NCBI GenBank assembly: GCA_002943765.1
Contig: PQWQ01000005.1
Span: forward strand, 1,798,001-1,862,000
DNA from: Psoroptes ovis
Lineage: Eukaryota > Arthropoda > Arachnida > Sarcoptiformes > Psoroptidae
Length of the DNA stretch: 64,000 nucleotides
Direction: 5' to 3'
Shown: positions 35,933 to 49,746 of the stretch, one piece after another
Position numbering within the stretch: the first letter of the stretch is position 1
How the letters are laid out: the number at the start of each line of letters is the position of its first letter
Program-made: the position numbers and the translations under genes
Notes under the pieces: model-generated
Seen by the model: only the letters and a program-made list of their open reading frames with translations
Databases searched by the model: none
What the model was told of the DNA's origin: nothing

Positions 35933-36387
35933 TTTTTTTCTTTTGCTTTAAAAGGTGTGAGGTCACTTTTGATTCAGGTTTTAATTTTAGATTTTTGAGA
36001 AAATCGAAGGTTTTTGATCTTTAAATCGCTTTTACGATCGATTAGGGGACTTTTTATCTCGGAGTTTATGTCAATATTAACATTGATAGCAAAAATATTC
36101 CCCTTAAGTAAATAAAGTAATTTAACAAATCTTCACCGGTGTTTTCATTGTATGTCATTCATGATTCAAACAATAAGATAATGAGAATTTTAAAGCAAAA
36201 TGTTTGAATGGATGTCAATGGCACAATGCAATACGTGAATTCTATTAAAATGAATAATACAAAACGGCTGAATGTATGATGAATCACCCGAAACAATTTA
36301 AACTTTAATGAAACAGAAAACGAAAAGAAATTCCCTTAAGACTTTTCTTTTTCATAAGAAAAAAGGATACAAAGCATACATACCCTT

Positions 36388-36418
<31 letters not shown>

Positions 36419-38859
36419 CAATGGCAGTACAATGACCTTCGGCAACGGGGTCAGTTTTTCATTGGAAATTTGATTCTCAATTCATAATTTTTAGTTGACG
36501 ACAATTAATATGAGTGCACCAGTAACATTAATTATTGAATGAGAACAATTTTAATAAATTTAAATGATTTAAAATTCAACTGAACTTCCATTGAAATTCA
36601 GACAAAAATAATTAATAAACCATGAAAATCATTATTGAAATGCCGACAAATTTTTAAAACAAACAAAAAAAGTTCTAATCAAATTTAAATTATCAAATCA
36701 ATGAAATAATTTTGTTTTAAACAAATTCAAAACGAAACGATTGCAAAGCACATATCCGTTGTACTAATTGTTGATTGATTGATGGTAGAATATATCATCA
36801 ATGGTTCATTTGATTTCAATGTTTTTAAATTTAAAAATTTGAAAATTTTCAAATTATCATGGCGAAATATGAATAATCATTTTGATTTGAATTTGAAATT
36901 GAATTTCAAATAGAATTTTGAAGAATTACAGAATCCAAAGATGATAAATGAGTAACAAATGGAAGGAAATGAATCAATTTCGATTTATTTTTTTATTTTC
37001 AGCTGGTCAATTTGACAACAAATGCAGACAATTCTATGCAGTGGATTCTGGTTTTTTCGGATGATGAATCGTTGCTGTTGTTGTTGCTGTGGTAGATGTG
37101 ATGATAATGACGATGAAGATGATGACACATACACAATAGATTATTGAATTCACAATTGCTGTTGTTGGTCGTCTTCCTAGTCACTGAATTTATATATGAA
37201 TGAATGGATATACGAGTTTGTTTTTGAATGTTCAAAGCTGCTATAAATGATTCAATTCAAATAATTTAATCACAACAATCATAATGATCAGTCAACGCCC
37301 GAATATATAATTTAAATAATGAATTTGCTTCGTGTACAAAATATGATACAAATTCATATGGGAATTTCGCCCGTCTGTTTTTTTTGATTAATTTTCATTG
37401 GAAATTAGATAAATGAGGAATTCTTCATTGATCAATGATAGTAATGAATTAATGATTCAAAATATAAACAAAAGAAGGAATCTGATGACATTATATTTCT
37501 TGAACGATGGTTGTTGATATTTGGTGATTATGTAAACAAATGTAAACAATGAAATGTTCATCAGAATCAAATCAATCAGGAAGAGCTTGGATATTTATTC
37601 ATTTATTGATATATTTGAGGAATCAAAATAATCGTTTACTTATGGGTTTTTGATCATTAATTTCAATTATTACTTGATCGAGATTCATATCAAATCAATC
37701 AAATTGAAGAATAAATTGAATTTTCATTGATTCGCGCTGTTTGTTTATAAATTTGACATGTGAATTATCATTATGAATCGAAGTCATTTAATACATCTGT
37801 TTGTAATTTTTATACGAAAATTGACTGATCAGAGCTGATTTTAGATGGCCAATTGGCCAATGGAATGAGAATGATAATAATTACAATTCTTTTGAATAAA
37901 AATAATTTAAAAAATATTAAACCAAAAACAAACAAATCACGAACGAGGAATTTGTTCAGTTGTCAAAACACTGACAATCTAAAATATGAATGAATACATT
38001 GAACATGTTGTTCATTAATTCATCAGCTGCATATATTTTGGCGAAAAAACAAAAGCAAAAATAACCAAAGGTCGTGGCCTTTGTCAACAATCGCAATAAA
38101 TGTCAAATTTCAATCTCGAAAATGTCATTTGTTTTGGTCGAATGCCAGAAATATGTGCTCAAAATGTGTGGTGAACACACATTTCATTTTTTATTATCTT
38201 CAAAATCGTCATTATCATAATCATTAATGGTGGCCAGCCTTGTGGCAGATTTTTTTTTTTTTTTTTTTGCGCCAAAACTGCCATCGAGCAATGGTGTCAT
38301 CTTATCTTTTAGGTTCGGTGAATCAAATGTCTTCAATCGTTTTTTCATACATCAAAAACATGTGTTATCTTTTTGCTTCCATTTTTTCTTGAGTTTTTCT
38401 CGATTTAAATCTAAATTCGGATGAATGAATGAATGGTTATTCATTGTTAGTTAATTTTAATGAAGAAAAATATTTTAAAATTTGAAAAATTTCAAAATTT
38501 TTGGGGTTTTTTTCCCAAAAAGGCTAAATCTACCTTGAACAACAAAGACAACTATGAATGTCGAAATGGAATTTTTTTTATTTTCATTAAATCATATGAT
38601 TTTAGTTTTTAAAAAATTTTCAAAAAAATTTCCAAAAAATGAAATTAAATCAAATTAATTTTAATTTGATTTTTTTTTCTATTAATCAATTAATTTGAAT
38701 AATGCAGTGTGTTGTGTATTTGATAATCATGCAACAATTTGAATCATTGTGATCTATAGATCTATTTAATATATTAAATCTGATTTAGTAGGAATTTAAA
38801 TTAAATCAATTAAGTCCAAATCAAATCAATTTTGTTTCTGTTTTTCCAGACCAAAAACA
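35933..38859. other. Intergenic region
   Basis: 2.9 kb of AT-rich DNA with A/T homopolymers (for example poly-T near 38251) and a short CAG/CAA run at 36392-36420. No convincing coding frame or RNA gene. Confidence 0.6.
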
Positions 38860-39636
38860 ATGAAATTTTCATTAAAAATTAATAATAAAATCATTATCTT
38901 TTTGACGATATCATTTCTGACGATATACACTTATTGGAAACCATATGAACGTGGTTTTGATTGTTCAGATGAATCAATCAAATCACCATTTCAACCATTA
39001 TGGTTTAAAACACATTATTTATTCATATTTACACTTATTGTACCAATTATTGTATTGTTATTATTACAAAAATTATCACAAACAAACGCAGCAACAAATG
39101 AACAAAATTTATTACGAAAATTTTTATTTGGTTTCTTGTTAAATATGAACATAACGGAAATATTTAAACGATCGTTTGGCCGTTTACGTCCACATGTATT
39201 TGAATTTTGTAATTTACAACGTTATTGTCATTTGAATCAAACTGATAATACTAAAAATAATGATAATAATGATAGGTACATTGAATCATTTGAATGCTTG
39301 AATGATGAATATCCATGGTTTATCACCAATGAACGTTTATCATTTTATTCTGGACATTCATCAATGGGCTCATATGCTGGTACATTTTTTGTTCTGTATT
39401 TATATGTAAATTATTTCAACAATAATGAAAGAAATAGATTAAAAACTTCTAATAATAATAATATCGTACAAAAATCACTAATAATATTACTACAATTGAT
39501 CATATTTTTAATATATTTAATCCCTGGTATTAGTCAATATGTGATTGAATGGCATTTCATAACCGATGTGTTGGCCGGATTTATGTCCGGTATTTTACAT
39601 GCAATATTTGTTTATACATCAATATCAATATATTGA
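38860..39636 (+). CDS. PAP2-family lipid phosphate phosphatase-like membrane protein, single exon
   Basis: 258 aa from ATG 38860. The fold is that of LPP/wunen-type PAP2 proteins, which dephosphorylate phospholipids such as phosphatidate and LPA. About six membrane helices are visible (around 12-28, 50-70, 87-102, 167-185, 207-222 and 235-255). The three active-site motifs can be placed: K103-x6-R110-P111; S164-G165-H166; and S225-Q226-x5-H232-x3-D236. In the last motif the usual Arg after Ser is Gln; this Arg normally contacts the phosphate. Catalytic His166, His232 and Asp236 are kept. It may thus be a weak or altered-specificity enzyme, or a pseudo-phosphatase. It is intronless, unlike its neighbours, and tail to tail with the hydrolase gene. 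Confidence 0.88.
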   Translation: MKFSLKINNKIIIFLTISFLTIYTYWKPYERGFDCSDESIKSPFQPLWFKTHYLFIFTLIVPIIVLLLLQKLSQTNAATNEQNLLRKFLFGFLLNMNITEIFKRSFGRLRPHVFEFCNLQRYCHLNQTDNTKNNDNNDRYIESFECLNDEYPWFITNERLSFYSGHSSMGSYAGTFFVLYLYVNYFNNNERNRLKTSNNNNIVQKSLIILLQLIIFLIYLIPGISQYVIEWHFITDVLAGFMSGILHAIFVYTSISIY

Positions 39637-39841
39637 TTTTATTTGGAATTTTTGATATTTATTCAATGAATGATTGATTGTCTTTATTTATTTTTATAAA
39701 ATTCTATTTAATTCATTAATTTTTTTATAAATTCATTTAATAATTATATTTATATTATATATGAGTACAATTTTATATTTCAATTCTATTTTTTTTGACT
39801 ATTTTTTGGTTGTTTGTTATTTCAATGGAAATTAATTATTA

Positions 39842-41881
39842 TTATTTCGGGTTACGTAAAATAAAATTTAAAAATTTATCACATTCTTTAACGACTTCAT
39901 TTGAGTGTTTATGAAATGTATAATGACCACCATTTTCAAAGAAAAGGATACGAATTTTACTATCAGGATGATCTGTGAATTTACGATCAAAAGGTAAATG
40001 GACAATGAAATTGAAACAGAATTAGATAAATATTTGACTTTTCAAATAAGTGTGAAAATATCAAGATATATCACTTACATTGTGACAATAATTTACCATT
40101 ACGATCATATTTTTGCCAATTACAATCTTTACCATCCATCATTTGGATCATTTCGAAGAATATTTCTTTTTCAACTAAACGATCATTATCACCACAAACC
40201 CATAATGTTGGCACCTGTAATTCCTTTAATTTATGTAAATATTTTTCGAGCTATTTTTCAATAAATTAATTGGATTTAAATTGAATGATGTTAATTAATT
40301 AATCATGAAATAATTAATTGATCATATTTACCTGTTTATAATTAGAATAACGCATTGTTTGTGCTGATAACATGACATTATTCATACTATCAGCTTTAAC
40401 CGTAACCGTACCGGTCACCTTAATAAAACCTTTACCAAATATTTGATAAACAGTACGACCAAATTTATTTTGATATACTTTAACTGAACCTTCAGTAAAC
40501 CATGCTGGACGCATCGCTTGTATACGGCGATGACCAGCTGGATTAAAAAAGGCTAATGAACGAATTTTAACATCGTTTTGATCACAAAATAATTTTACTG
40601 TCGGATATATTGAACTACTATGTGATAATATTAAATCAATACTGTTCATTTTGAATTTGAAAATCAATGAGAAATACATTAGTAATTTCATTAAAATATG
40701 ACCAATTAAACATTTTGCTTACCTATTTACATTGATTGCGCGAAGAAAATCCTTGATAAATTCATATTTTTCTTCAGCTGAATGACGAAAAACTTTTGTA
40801 TGAATGGTAATGTTGATATCTATCAAATTGTTACATGCGGATAATGGAAGAAAAAATGAAATAAAATAGGAAATTTTAAAATTACTATTGAAAATTACAA
40901 ATTTAATTTTAAATTTCGCGATGAATCATCATCAATACTGTTTGTATGAGGCAATTGAATGTTTCAATGTAGATGTTTCGATGTTTTCTTGGATGTTTCT
41001 TCTAAACATAAGACAAACATCGAGGACAATCGAATATCAACATACAAAATTTTTGACAATTTGATCATTTTCTGTTTGTTTAGTTCTGATCAAAGTCATT
41101 ATACATTGGATATATTATTATCATTATAATGCAATCACGAAATGTGACATCGAAAAAAACAACGATTATCATTTGAACAATTGTAAACAATACAAATGGT
41201 AACAACATGTGATTTGAGTAATATTAAAAATTGAATGAAAAAATGATGATAAATAATGTCGATGCCAAGATGAGAACATTAATTGAGGACATTGATATTC
41301 TTTTTGAATGATTTGAATAAATGATAATCATTGATCACTAATCATTTGATATCATATCATATCATGCCATCATATCATCATATTCATGATATCAGTGACA
41401 TAAGACATTCAAATGAGCGACAAAAAACCCCATAACAACCAATATTTAATGATAAATCAATAAATCAATTCATAAAAAACTTACCAGGATAATTTGGTGC
41501 AATAAATCGAATATTTTTCGTTCCAAAATATTTAATAAATGGTTCATAATCTTCATGTGAACCAGGTGCACCATGTAATGCTAATATTGTTATTAATGGT
41601 TGTTTTGTATTATTTAAATTACAATTATCAATTGTATCAACATATTCTACACGTATATTCAATCCATTTGTTGCTTGTTTATAATATTTATTATTACATT
41701 TTCGTGTTTTAGACCATAATCGATATAATGATGAACATGTATTGATTGTAACATATTTTACTGGATATGGATATTGATTTGGTTCATTATTGTTCTCGTT
41801 GTTATTGTGTTCCAATTCCAATTGATATGGAACATAATCGATGGCTGAATTGATGGATTTTTCAATCATTTTTGGTTGCAT
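39842..41881 (-). CDS. Alpha/beta hydrolase (DUF1057-like), five exons
   Basis: Exons 41485..41881, 40723..40819, 40332..40641, 40079..40250 and 39842..39972 are all GT/AG and in phase, giving 368 aa. Intron 1 is long for this window (665 nt). Core hydrolase features: L-A-L-H-G-A-P-G-S-H (oxyanion-hole strand), the F-I-A-P-N-Y-P-G stretch, a nucleophile elbow S-H-S-S-S with Ser173, the acid in V-C-G-D-N-D (Asp289 or 291), and G-G-H (His342) near the C-terminus. The elbow lacks both glycines of the usual G-x-S-x-G. The H-G-x-P-G-S-H and N-P-A-G-H-R-R blocks recall the DUF1057 family described mainly from nematodes; this family assignment is tentative. There is no signal peptide. The substrate is unknown. 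Confidence 0.85.
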
Positions 41882-44800
41882 TTGATTTGGATGAATGATT
41901 TCGATTATTATCGATGATCAGACGATTAATAATGATTGATCAATGCTCAATGCTTTATGCTCAATGATCAAAGTTTGGTTTAAGGAAAACAAAACAAAAC
42001 GAATAAAACAATTGGAGCACCGGAATTCGATGATGATGATTTGCGAATGATTGAAAATTTAAATTGATTAAAAAATCACGTATTTTTTTGGATTAAATTA
42101 GATCAAAGTAATTAATTATTTAATATTATGTCTATTTGGGAGGATTTAATTAATATTTTTGGTTGTTGTTCAATGAATCATAAACTGTTTAATTAAACAA
42201 AAAAAAATCAAAGAGTGAAAATCGATTAATTAAAATTGATTGAAATTTCAATTAATACTAAAATTTCAATTTGAAAATAGAAATATTTCAAATTTGAAAA
42301 ATAATCAAATCAAATTTCATTCAAATGATCGTTGATTTTGCTAAAAATCACAATCAATTTATATAACAAAATCAAAAATCAAAAACTGTATATGCATTGG
42401 TGATATCATCATACGTTTTCATTTGAAATTGATCATCAATATTTATGAGTTAATTAATATGAATCTATTTAATCAGTGAAAAATGTGGTCTGTTCAATTG
42501 ATTTCAATTGAAATTGGTTGAATTTGTATTGAAATGTGAGTATTGGACTGTGTATTGAAATATGCGTGCAAGCAAACACACACTATCAAATCAAGCTTCA
42601 GTTAATTCAAATTAATGAACTACGAAGCGTAGACACTATTTTCAAATGATAATATTAGCGATGATGGCAGTGATGATGATGATGTTATCAAGTGTTGAAC
42701 AAGTTATGATTACAATTTAAACGAAAATAAAACGATAATTCAAACAATCAATCGAATCAATCAAACAACAACTGAACACAAACAATGGTAACAGAATTGA
42801 ATGTACTGGTGCATCCAATGCAAATACAATGATACTACCATTGTTTGGATGCTTTTGTTTACATCTTTCGTTCATACTTTTCGATGACGATAATGATTGA
42901 AAGAAGAAAATCGATTGGGCGTCATCATCAATGATGATGATCATCAGCAACAACTGCATCGTTTAATGGTGGAATTGCAATTTGCAAGTTGCTGTTTGTT
43001 GTTGTTGGTGGTGATCGTGGTATATGTATGAATGCGTCGTATTGGTACATGTACATATTGCTCAGCATCATTTAATAATCATTATTATTACAAATATTAC
43101 AATTACAATTAAATCATTTGGATTAAATGATTGAATACTAATTCAACTGGTAGTCATGGTGAGTAACAATGGTAATTGGGGCAATTTTTATCATTTTTCT
43201 CTGGTATTATCTATGGATACATATTTGAAATGAATTAAATGATTAAGCGATCATTTTCGATTACATCATTGGAAATCAATGTATCAAAAAAATGTACATT
43301 ATGGTTGCTGTGATTGATTGAAACAAACATCTGATCTGATTTTTTTAACTCGTTTCTCATTAGATCAAATGATGATAATAATTCAATGACTCAATCGAAC
43401 TGATTATTGACCAGTGGATTTGGTTCATATTGAATTCAATAATGATCGGTTGATCGTAATTTCTAAATCAAATGAATTTAAATACGATTCGAATCAATTG
43501 AAAATAAATCGATGATTCGCTTCACAAAAAAAATTAGATTCAATTCAATCTGATTAAATCAAATCAAAACAAATTAAATCCAAATAAGATCAAATTGATT
43601 TAATTCAAATTAAAATTTACGTACATCAAATTCCCATACCCAGACTTATGAATATCTTCTTAAACGAAACAACAACAAATTAAGGAAAACAATTTTCGTA
43701 TGAATCCAAAATTATGGAAAATTTTCAATCAAAAATTGATTCAATCAAATATTTAAAATTCAAAAATCTTTGAATGTGATAACAAGAAAACAAAAACAAT
43801 ATGAATGCTTATCAAAGAATGAGATCATAAATGAATATTAATCATAATAATTAATAAAATTACGATTATTTCAAATATGTAAATATATACGTCATCAAAT
43901 ATTATTATTAATTATTTCATTGTTGAACATCTTTGATTAATAATATGATTAGTTACCATTGTCGTCATTAAATACACACAAACATACATATTTCGAGTGC
44001 ATGGTTACATATATTTGATCATCATCATTTCTTCGTTTTCGGAATTTTTGTTTTGTTGTTTTCTCACCATTATTTATCATTTTACACCCTTTTTCTATCT
44101 TGGCTAATACAAACATGATTGCAGCCGTCAATAAGATTGCTAAGGTGGTGCAAGGTGGTGGTCGAATGGTGGGTTGCCACATCTCAATTCAAGCATATAT
44201 TAAATCTTAGTGCATCTTTCAAGGTTAATACACTCAAATGGAATAATTATCTTCTCATTCTGTTTAGATTGAATTGATTCACATTTCCCACATTTCAAAT
44301 TAACCATTGTTTGTTATGATGTGAATCGTTAAATGTGTTTTTTCCAGAGAAAAATTTCAAAATTTTACAAATTTAGAAATCATTTCTTGTATACATCATC
44401 ATCATCATTTATCATCACGATCATCACAAATAACGATTGTTTGTTTTGATTATTTCATATTTTCATTTGATTCAATGATTCAAAGATTATTTCGTCATTG
44501 TAATTGTAATTGATTATTATCAATTGATTAATCAATTAATTAATAACAGAAATGAAACAATCGTGTAATTAAAATGGAAAAATATTTTAAATTGAATTTA
44601 AAAATTGAATTGGTCAATTTACCAATGAATCTTAATGAATTTCAATTGGTAAATTTTCCTATGAATTAGTGCAATCATCATTATCATAATAATCACAATT
44701 ATTATCATTTTTCGATGAAATTCGAGGAAAATCAATTGAATAAATAAAATAAATTATCAAAATTAAAATCATTTGCCAATCAAAAACCCTATTTGGGATG

Positions 44801-47800
44801 AAAGTATTTAAACTTATTAATGGCAATTAGTGAGATAGCCGCTGACGTATCAGTACGTCTTGTTTACCAAGCGTAAAGACAACCCTTTGAATGATTTACA
44901 ATTCAGAAGTGAATTGAAAATTAAATTTGAATGTCGAAATTCAAACTTTGACAATCATGAATTATTCAAAATGTGAATGTAATTAATTAAATGAGAATGC
45001 ACCGAATCGTTGTTTGTTTATTTGGACTTTCGATATTCTCGGGAATAAATCAATGAATAAACAAATGAATAATTACAATTTTATTTAATGAGGAATCATT
45101 AAAAAACAATGAACATCTTTGGTTGGTTGTTGTTGCTGTGCATTGATTCATTGATTGTTCATATAATTCCAAGGAAAACATGAGCGAAAAAAGCATAAAC
45201 AAAAAACAAAAGAAATGAAAGAAATAAACAAACAAATTAACCCTTTTACCCTTCGGAACATCGTAACGAATCGTTAGCACGAATCATGCACGCAATGTAC
45301 CATGATTATAATCGATAGCTCGAAGCTATCGCCGAGACTAAATTCTTGATTCGATAATTTCGATTCAATTCAAAGATTATTCAATGTTGCGCAATCTGTG
45401 CAAACAATCGCGAAATTCGTACATTTGCCTTTGTTTGTTGCTGATGGCAATGGTACCCATGATAACATTTGAGCCTCTGAAGCACGCAAAACAACGATTT
45501 TGCTACATGCAATCATCCCAGATACATTCACTGGAAACTCGGTGGTTTTTCATTTTTTTCGAAAATATTGAAAACCATATGACTATCATTGTCATTTGGC
45601 ATGAAATCATTGGCTAATGATGGCAACTCAAATAACGGAATTCTGGTGAATTGAATCAATGTTTTTGTGCAATTGGTTCAAATGATTCATTCTGGTGTAA
45701 GGCATATGACACTGATTTAAAATGAAATCAATGATATTCTTCATTCATTCATTCATACGTTGGTAATGTAAATGTATAGCCTTGTTGACAATCGAACAAG
45801 AACCTTATCATCATTTCCTTTTAAAAATCATATTTATTTTTTCCAATTTTTCCAATTGTTTATGATGCATTGTAAAGTCTATGAAGGTTATGGTCACCTA
45901 TTTATTATTATATTATTGTCGATGATGATGATGATTGAATCATAAGTCATAAATCATAAATAAACAAAGGAAAATCATGCAGAAAAATCGTCAGACGATT
46001 TCAATTTTCCTGTCAAAATGATAAGAATGCTCTCAACAATTACATCATTGGTCATACTAGTCACAAACTAGACAGAGACACAAGAACTTGTCACATGTTT
46101 TCAAATTGAAATGTCATCAAATTCTGTTTAAAATTGAAATTCTCCTTTCAAATTAATTCAATCATGATTTGAATTGTACATTGAATTAATCAATTGTGAT
46201 GAATTTCAAAATAATTCATAGACTCCAAGATGATTTATTTGATTTGGTTTGATTTGATATGATTTAATTTATTCATTCATTTACACAGGTATTAATTGCA
46301 TACCATCTAGGTTTACATATTTATGAGGTTATAAAAGGTTTAAGGTTTTTGAATGATTTCAAAACTTGAAACATAAACATTGATACACATGCAGATACAG
46401 GTAGATCTGTATGTAATTGTATTGATCGATTGTAAATGATCAATGTACTCGTATACCATCATTCATTGAGAATATTTTGATTGAAAGCCTTGAATTTGAA
46501 ATAAATAATCAGTTCTGAAGGTAATTAAAGGAATCATTAATCGCAAAGAATAATCAAGACATTGAATTTTGAATGAAAACGAAAAAAAGTCATTGAAACT
46601 TTAAAACATTGATTGATAAATAAAGAAAAATATCAACGATTTTATGAATGTAGAATGATGACAATGATGGTAGTATCTGATGTATGAATGATTCAAGGAT
46701 TCAAAAATTCGAGAAATTGATGTATTTTGATCTTGAATTTACCTAAAACAAATGGTTGGAATGCAAACAATTTGTTGGAATGTAAACAATTTAATGAGGA
46801 ACAACTTGTAAACGATGGTAAAACGGAACTTTAAATTGAAATTGAATTTAACTAAAAGCAAGTCAAAAGTAAATATGAAACTCCGAACAATAAATGGTAC
46901 AAATTAAATTGTAATCAAATTGATATCAGATTGATTGCAGAGCATCATTAACATTGACAAGTGTCTGATGATAATTTTTAACTAATTTTCTGATTAATTT
47001 CAATATTGGTGATGAATAACAAGTTGACAAGATGCTCAATGAATTATGATGTTGTAGTTGTTGCCGGTGTTGTCGTCGTAGTACGTATTGATGCGATTCA
47101 TTTAATTGAATCAATTTAAATGTAAACAATATTAATGATAATTGATTTAGTTGCTGTTGCTGCTGCTGTTGTTGATGATGATTATGATGATGTACCATTT
47201 TTAGATGATAGCGGACATAACATACGTATGATACATGATGATAATGGTGATTTATTGATTGAATGATATGCGATGATCAACGATATAAGCCGATATCAAC
47301 GAATTGCCGATTGAACTATTGATTAATTATCACGAAACAATTCAACAAGTCGATGATCGTCGATTCAATTTGGATTCTGAATTCTGGATCACACAAATAA
47401 ATCACCAGCAAATCACCAAACGAATCGACTGAATCGCATTGAATAATAGCATCGAACGATTAAACGAACGTACGAACGAAATTAATTGATTCATCCACCA
47501 CCACCACAAACATTGATTGAAACTATGTGAAAATATGTTGAAAACTATTAAAATGAAACTAGCTGGAACAGTTAAAATTAGCTTGAAAACACAGCTGATT
47601 GCACAATGTTAATATTAAATGTTGAATCTGTGTTCTTGAATATTAATTGAGAAATGTTGAGATTTAAAAATAGAAATTTTAAATAAAAAAAGTACGTGCA
47701 AAGATGTTGATTTAATGCACGTATTTGTGATGATATCAAACTTGTGGATCGGCTCCTGCATGTTAACAAACGCACGCAAACAAGAACGCGTATCATTGAA

Positions 47801-49746
47801 ATTTTATTTATTTTCGAATCATTTCTCGTATTTGTTACCATTGTTTTTTTTTTTTTTTTTTTGATGATATCACAATCAAATACGAGATATTTTGATGATA
47901 TTAAAATCAAAGCTAATCAAAGAAAAAAATATCCGAAGAGAGAAAGAAGAAATGAAGAGAAAAACATTTCACCATTTCTACGAGAGCCAAGTATTTCAAT
48001 GTTTTTTTGAATCATGATTATGGGGAAGATGATAATATTGAATTGATGATTATTGAATAATGATAGGCGTCCGAATTCCTCCCCATTTTAGATGTATCAT
48101 TGAAAATTTTTTTTCCTTCTTCGAAGGAAGGAAGGCTAACATGGTCATTGTTTGTGTATGTGTTTGCATGATTGATAATAGAAATAATAATCAAATAAAT
48201 AAATGAATCAATAAATAAATAAATAGATACATTTACAAGAACAAACAAACGCAATGATAATGCTAATGTTGATGCTGATGGACAAATACCATTATTTATT
48301 TTTAGATTGTGAAATACGCATTTGAAACGTTTGCGTTTTCATACATTGCGTATATTATATACATGGTCATGTATCGCCACCGATACATGAATGATTCAAT
48401 TCAGGATAATTGAATTGTAACGTGTTCATTTGTTGGATAATTTAATCAGATTAAGAAGTAAATTTATTTTTATAAAAAGTACATCCGAAGATTAATCTTG
48501 TATTGAATTCGATTGTAGCATTGATTTAATTACAATTAACTCGATTGTAATTGAGTTGTTTTTATAATTTCTTGAAAAAATCCCAAAGAAATTCATTTGA
48601 ATCTTGATGCAACATATCAAAGACAGTATTTGAAATTTAATTTTCCTCTTGAAATTTTCAAATTTTCTAATCAAATTTCAAAATTAAAGAACAATCCTTC
48701 GATCAAACAAATGAATTGAAATGGTCAAAACATATTATCATCGATTTACGAATCGATTATTATCATATCGAATAATTCATATGATCGATAACCATATTCA
48801 ATCAAAACAATTCAATCGATTACATGGTCAAAATTACTGTTCTGAAGATCACAATAAGGTGAAATGATAACAAATGTTATCATTAAATTGTAAATTATCA
48901 TCAAATAAACACAGATACAATCAATGGAACACATTGATACACATACATATGCTCTATCAGTGAACATGGTTATGTAATCGATAACGTTTGTTTGTTTATT
49001 TTCAGATGATAATTATTTGTTAAAAAGCATTTAAAACAAAACATGAATGAATGAGTGGATGGCAAAGATAGCATCAAAGTAAATTTGGATTGAAACAGCT
49101 ATACGACTACAGATTCAAATAAAATGATTTAAAAATGATTTTATCTAATTTATTTTAACGTGAAAATACAAATTCTCTTTTTTCTAAAGTTTAATTTCAT
49201 GTGATTTTCGATGAATTGATTTAATTGGAAATGATGGAAATCAATTTAATTTGTAAAATTTATCAGAGAAATACATACTTTGATTAACGTTTTCATTCAA
49301 TTTTCAAATTGAAATCGACATTCGCTGAAATCATGTTTGCTAATGATAATGATTAATTAAAATTTTTGTCGTTGGAAATTTTAATCAGAACCAAAAGTAG
49401 AAAATCATTTAATTAGAATCATCAAATCAAATCAATATCCGTAGTGATGAATATGTAAATCAAATTCGTATCGTATTTTATATATTGACATTTATTAATT
49501 ATAATTAATCCATTGATAAAAGGGATTAATGCATCAAAGATGATAATTTCGATCGAAAAAAAACTATCTTTTTAGATCAATTTGCCATAGGTTTATGTGA
49601 TCCAAAAATGTTTGATCCGGATTTAAAAGAAGATGGTTAAGAAAAATGAGAATCATTGATAATATAAGACATCAATCAGAGATTTTTAAATCGATGAAAA
49701 CATTTGAATTTGTGCAATGTTTTGATCGATTTCTGCGTGTTGAGAA
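41882..49746. other. Large AT-rich intergenic desert
   Basis: About 7.9 kb with no gene I can support. It contains dispersed microsatellites, the second copy of the GCCGCTGACGTA palindromic motif (about 44834), a perfect 8-bp-stem hairpin at 45315-45333 (CGATAGCT-CGA-AGCTATCG), poly-T at 47847-47862, and a possible orphan 3' exon at 49576-49640. Small ATG frames at 43949-44182 (-) and 46926-47198 (-, with a Gln run) were seen but not accepted. Confidence 0.5.

Noticed and set aside
43949..44182. 77-codon ATG frame, minus strand, with one hydrophobic segment
   Set aside because: Reads M-W-Q-P-T-I-R-P-P-P then a hydrophobic stretch, but there is no family match and no splice context. Left as a chance frame.
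45315..45333. CGATAGCT-CGA-AGCTATCG hairpin as a terminator or small RNA
   Set aside because: A single short stem in a eukaryotic intergenic region, without conserved structure or promoter, is not enough for an RNA call.
46926..47198. 90-codon ATG frame with a Gln run, minus strand
   Set aside because: The Gln run comes from a CAG/CAA microsatellite. The rest lacks a recognisable domain. Could be a first exon, but nothing supports it.
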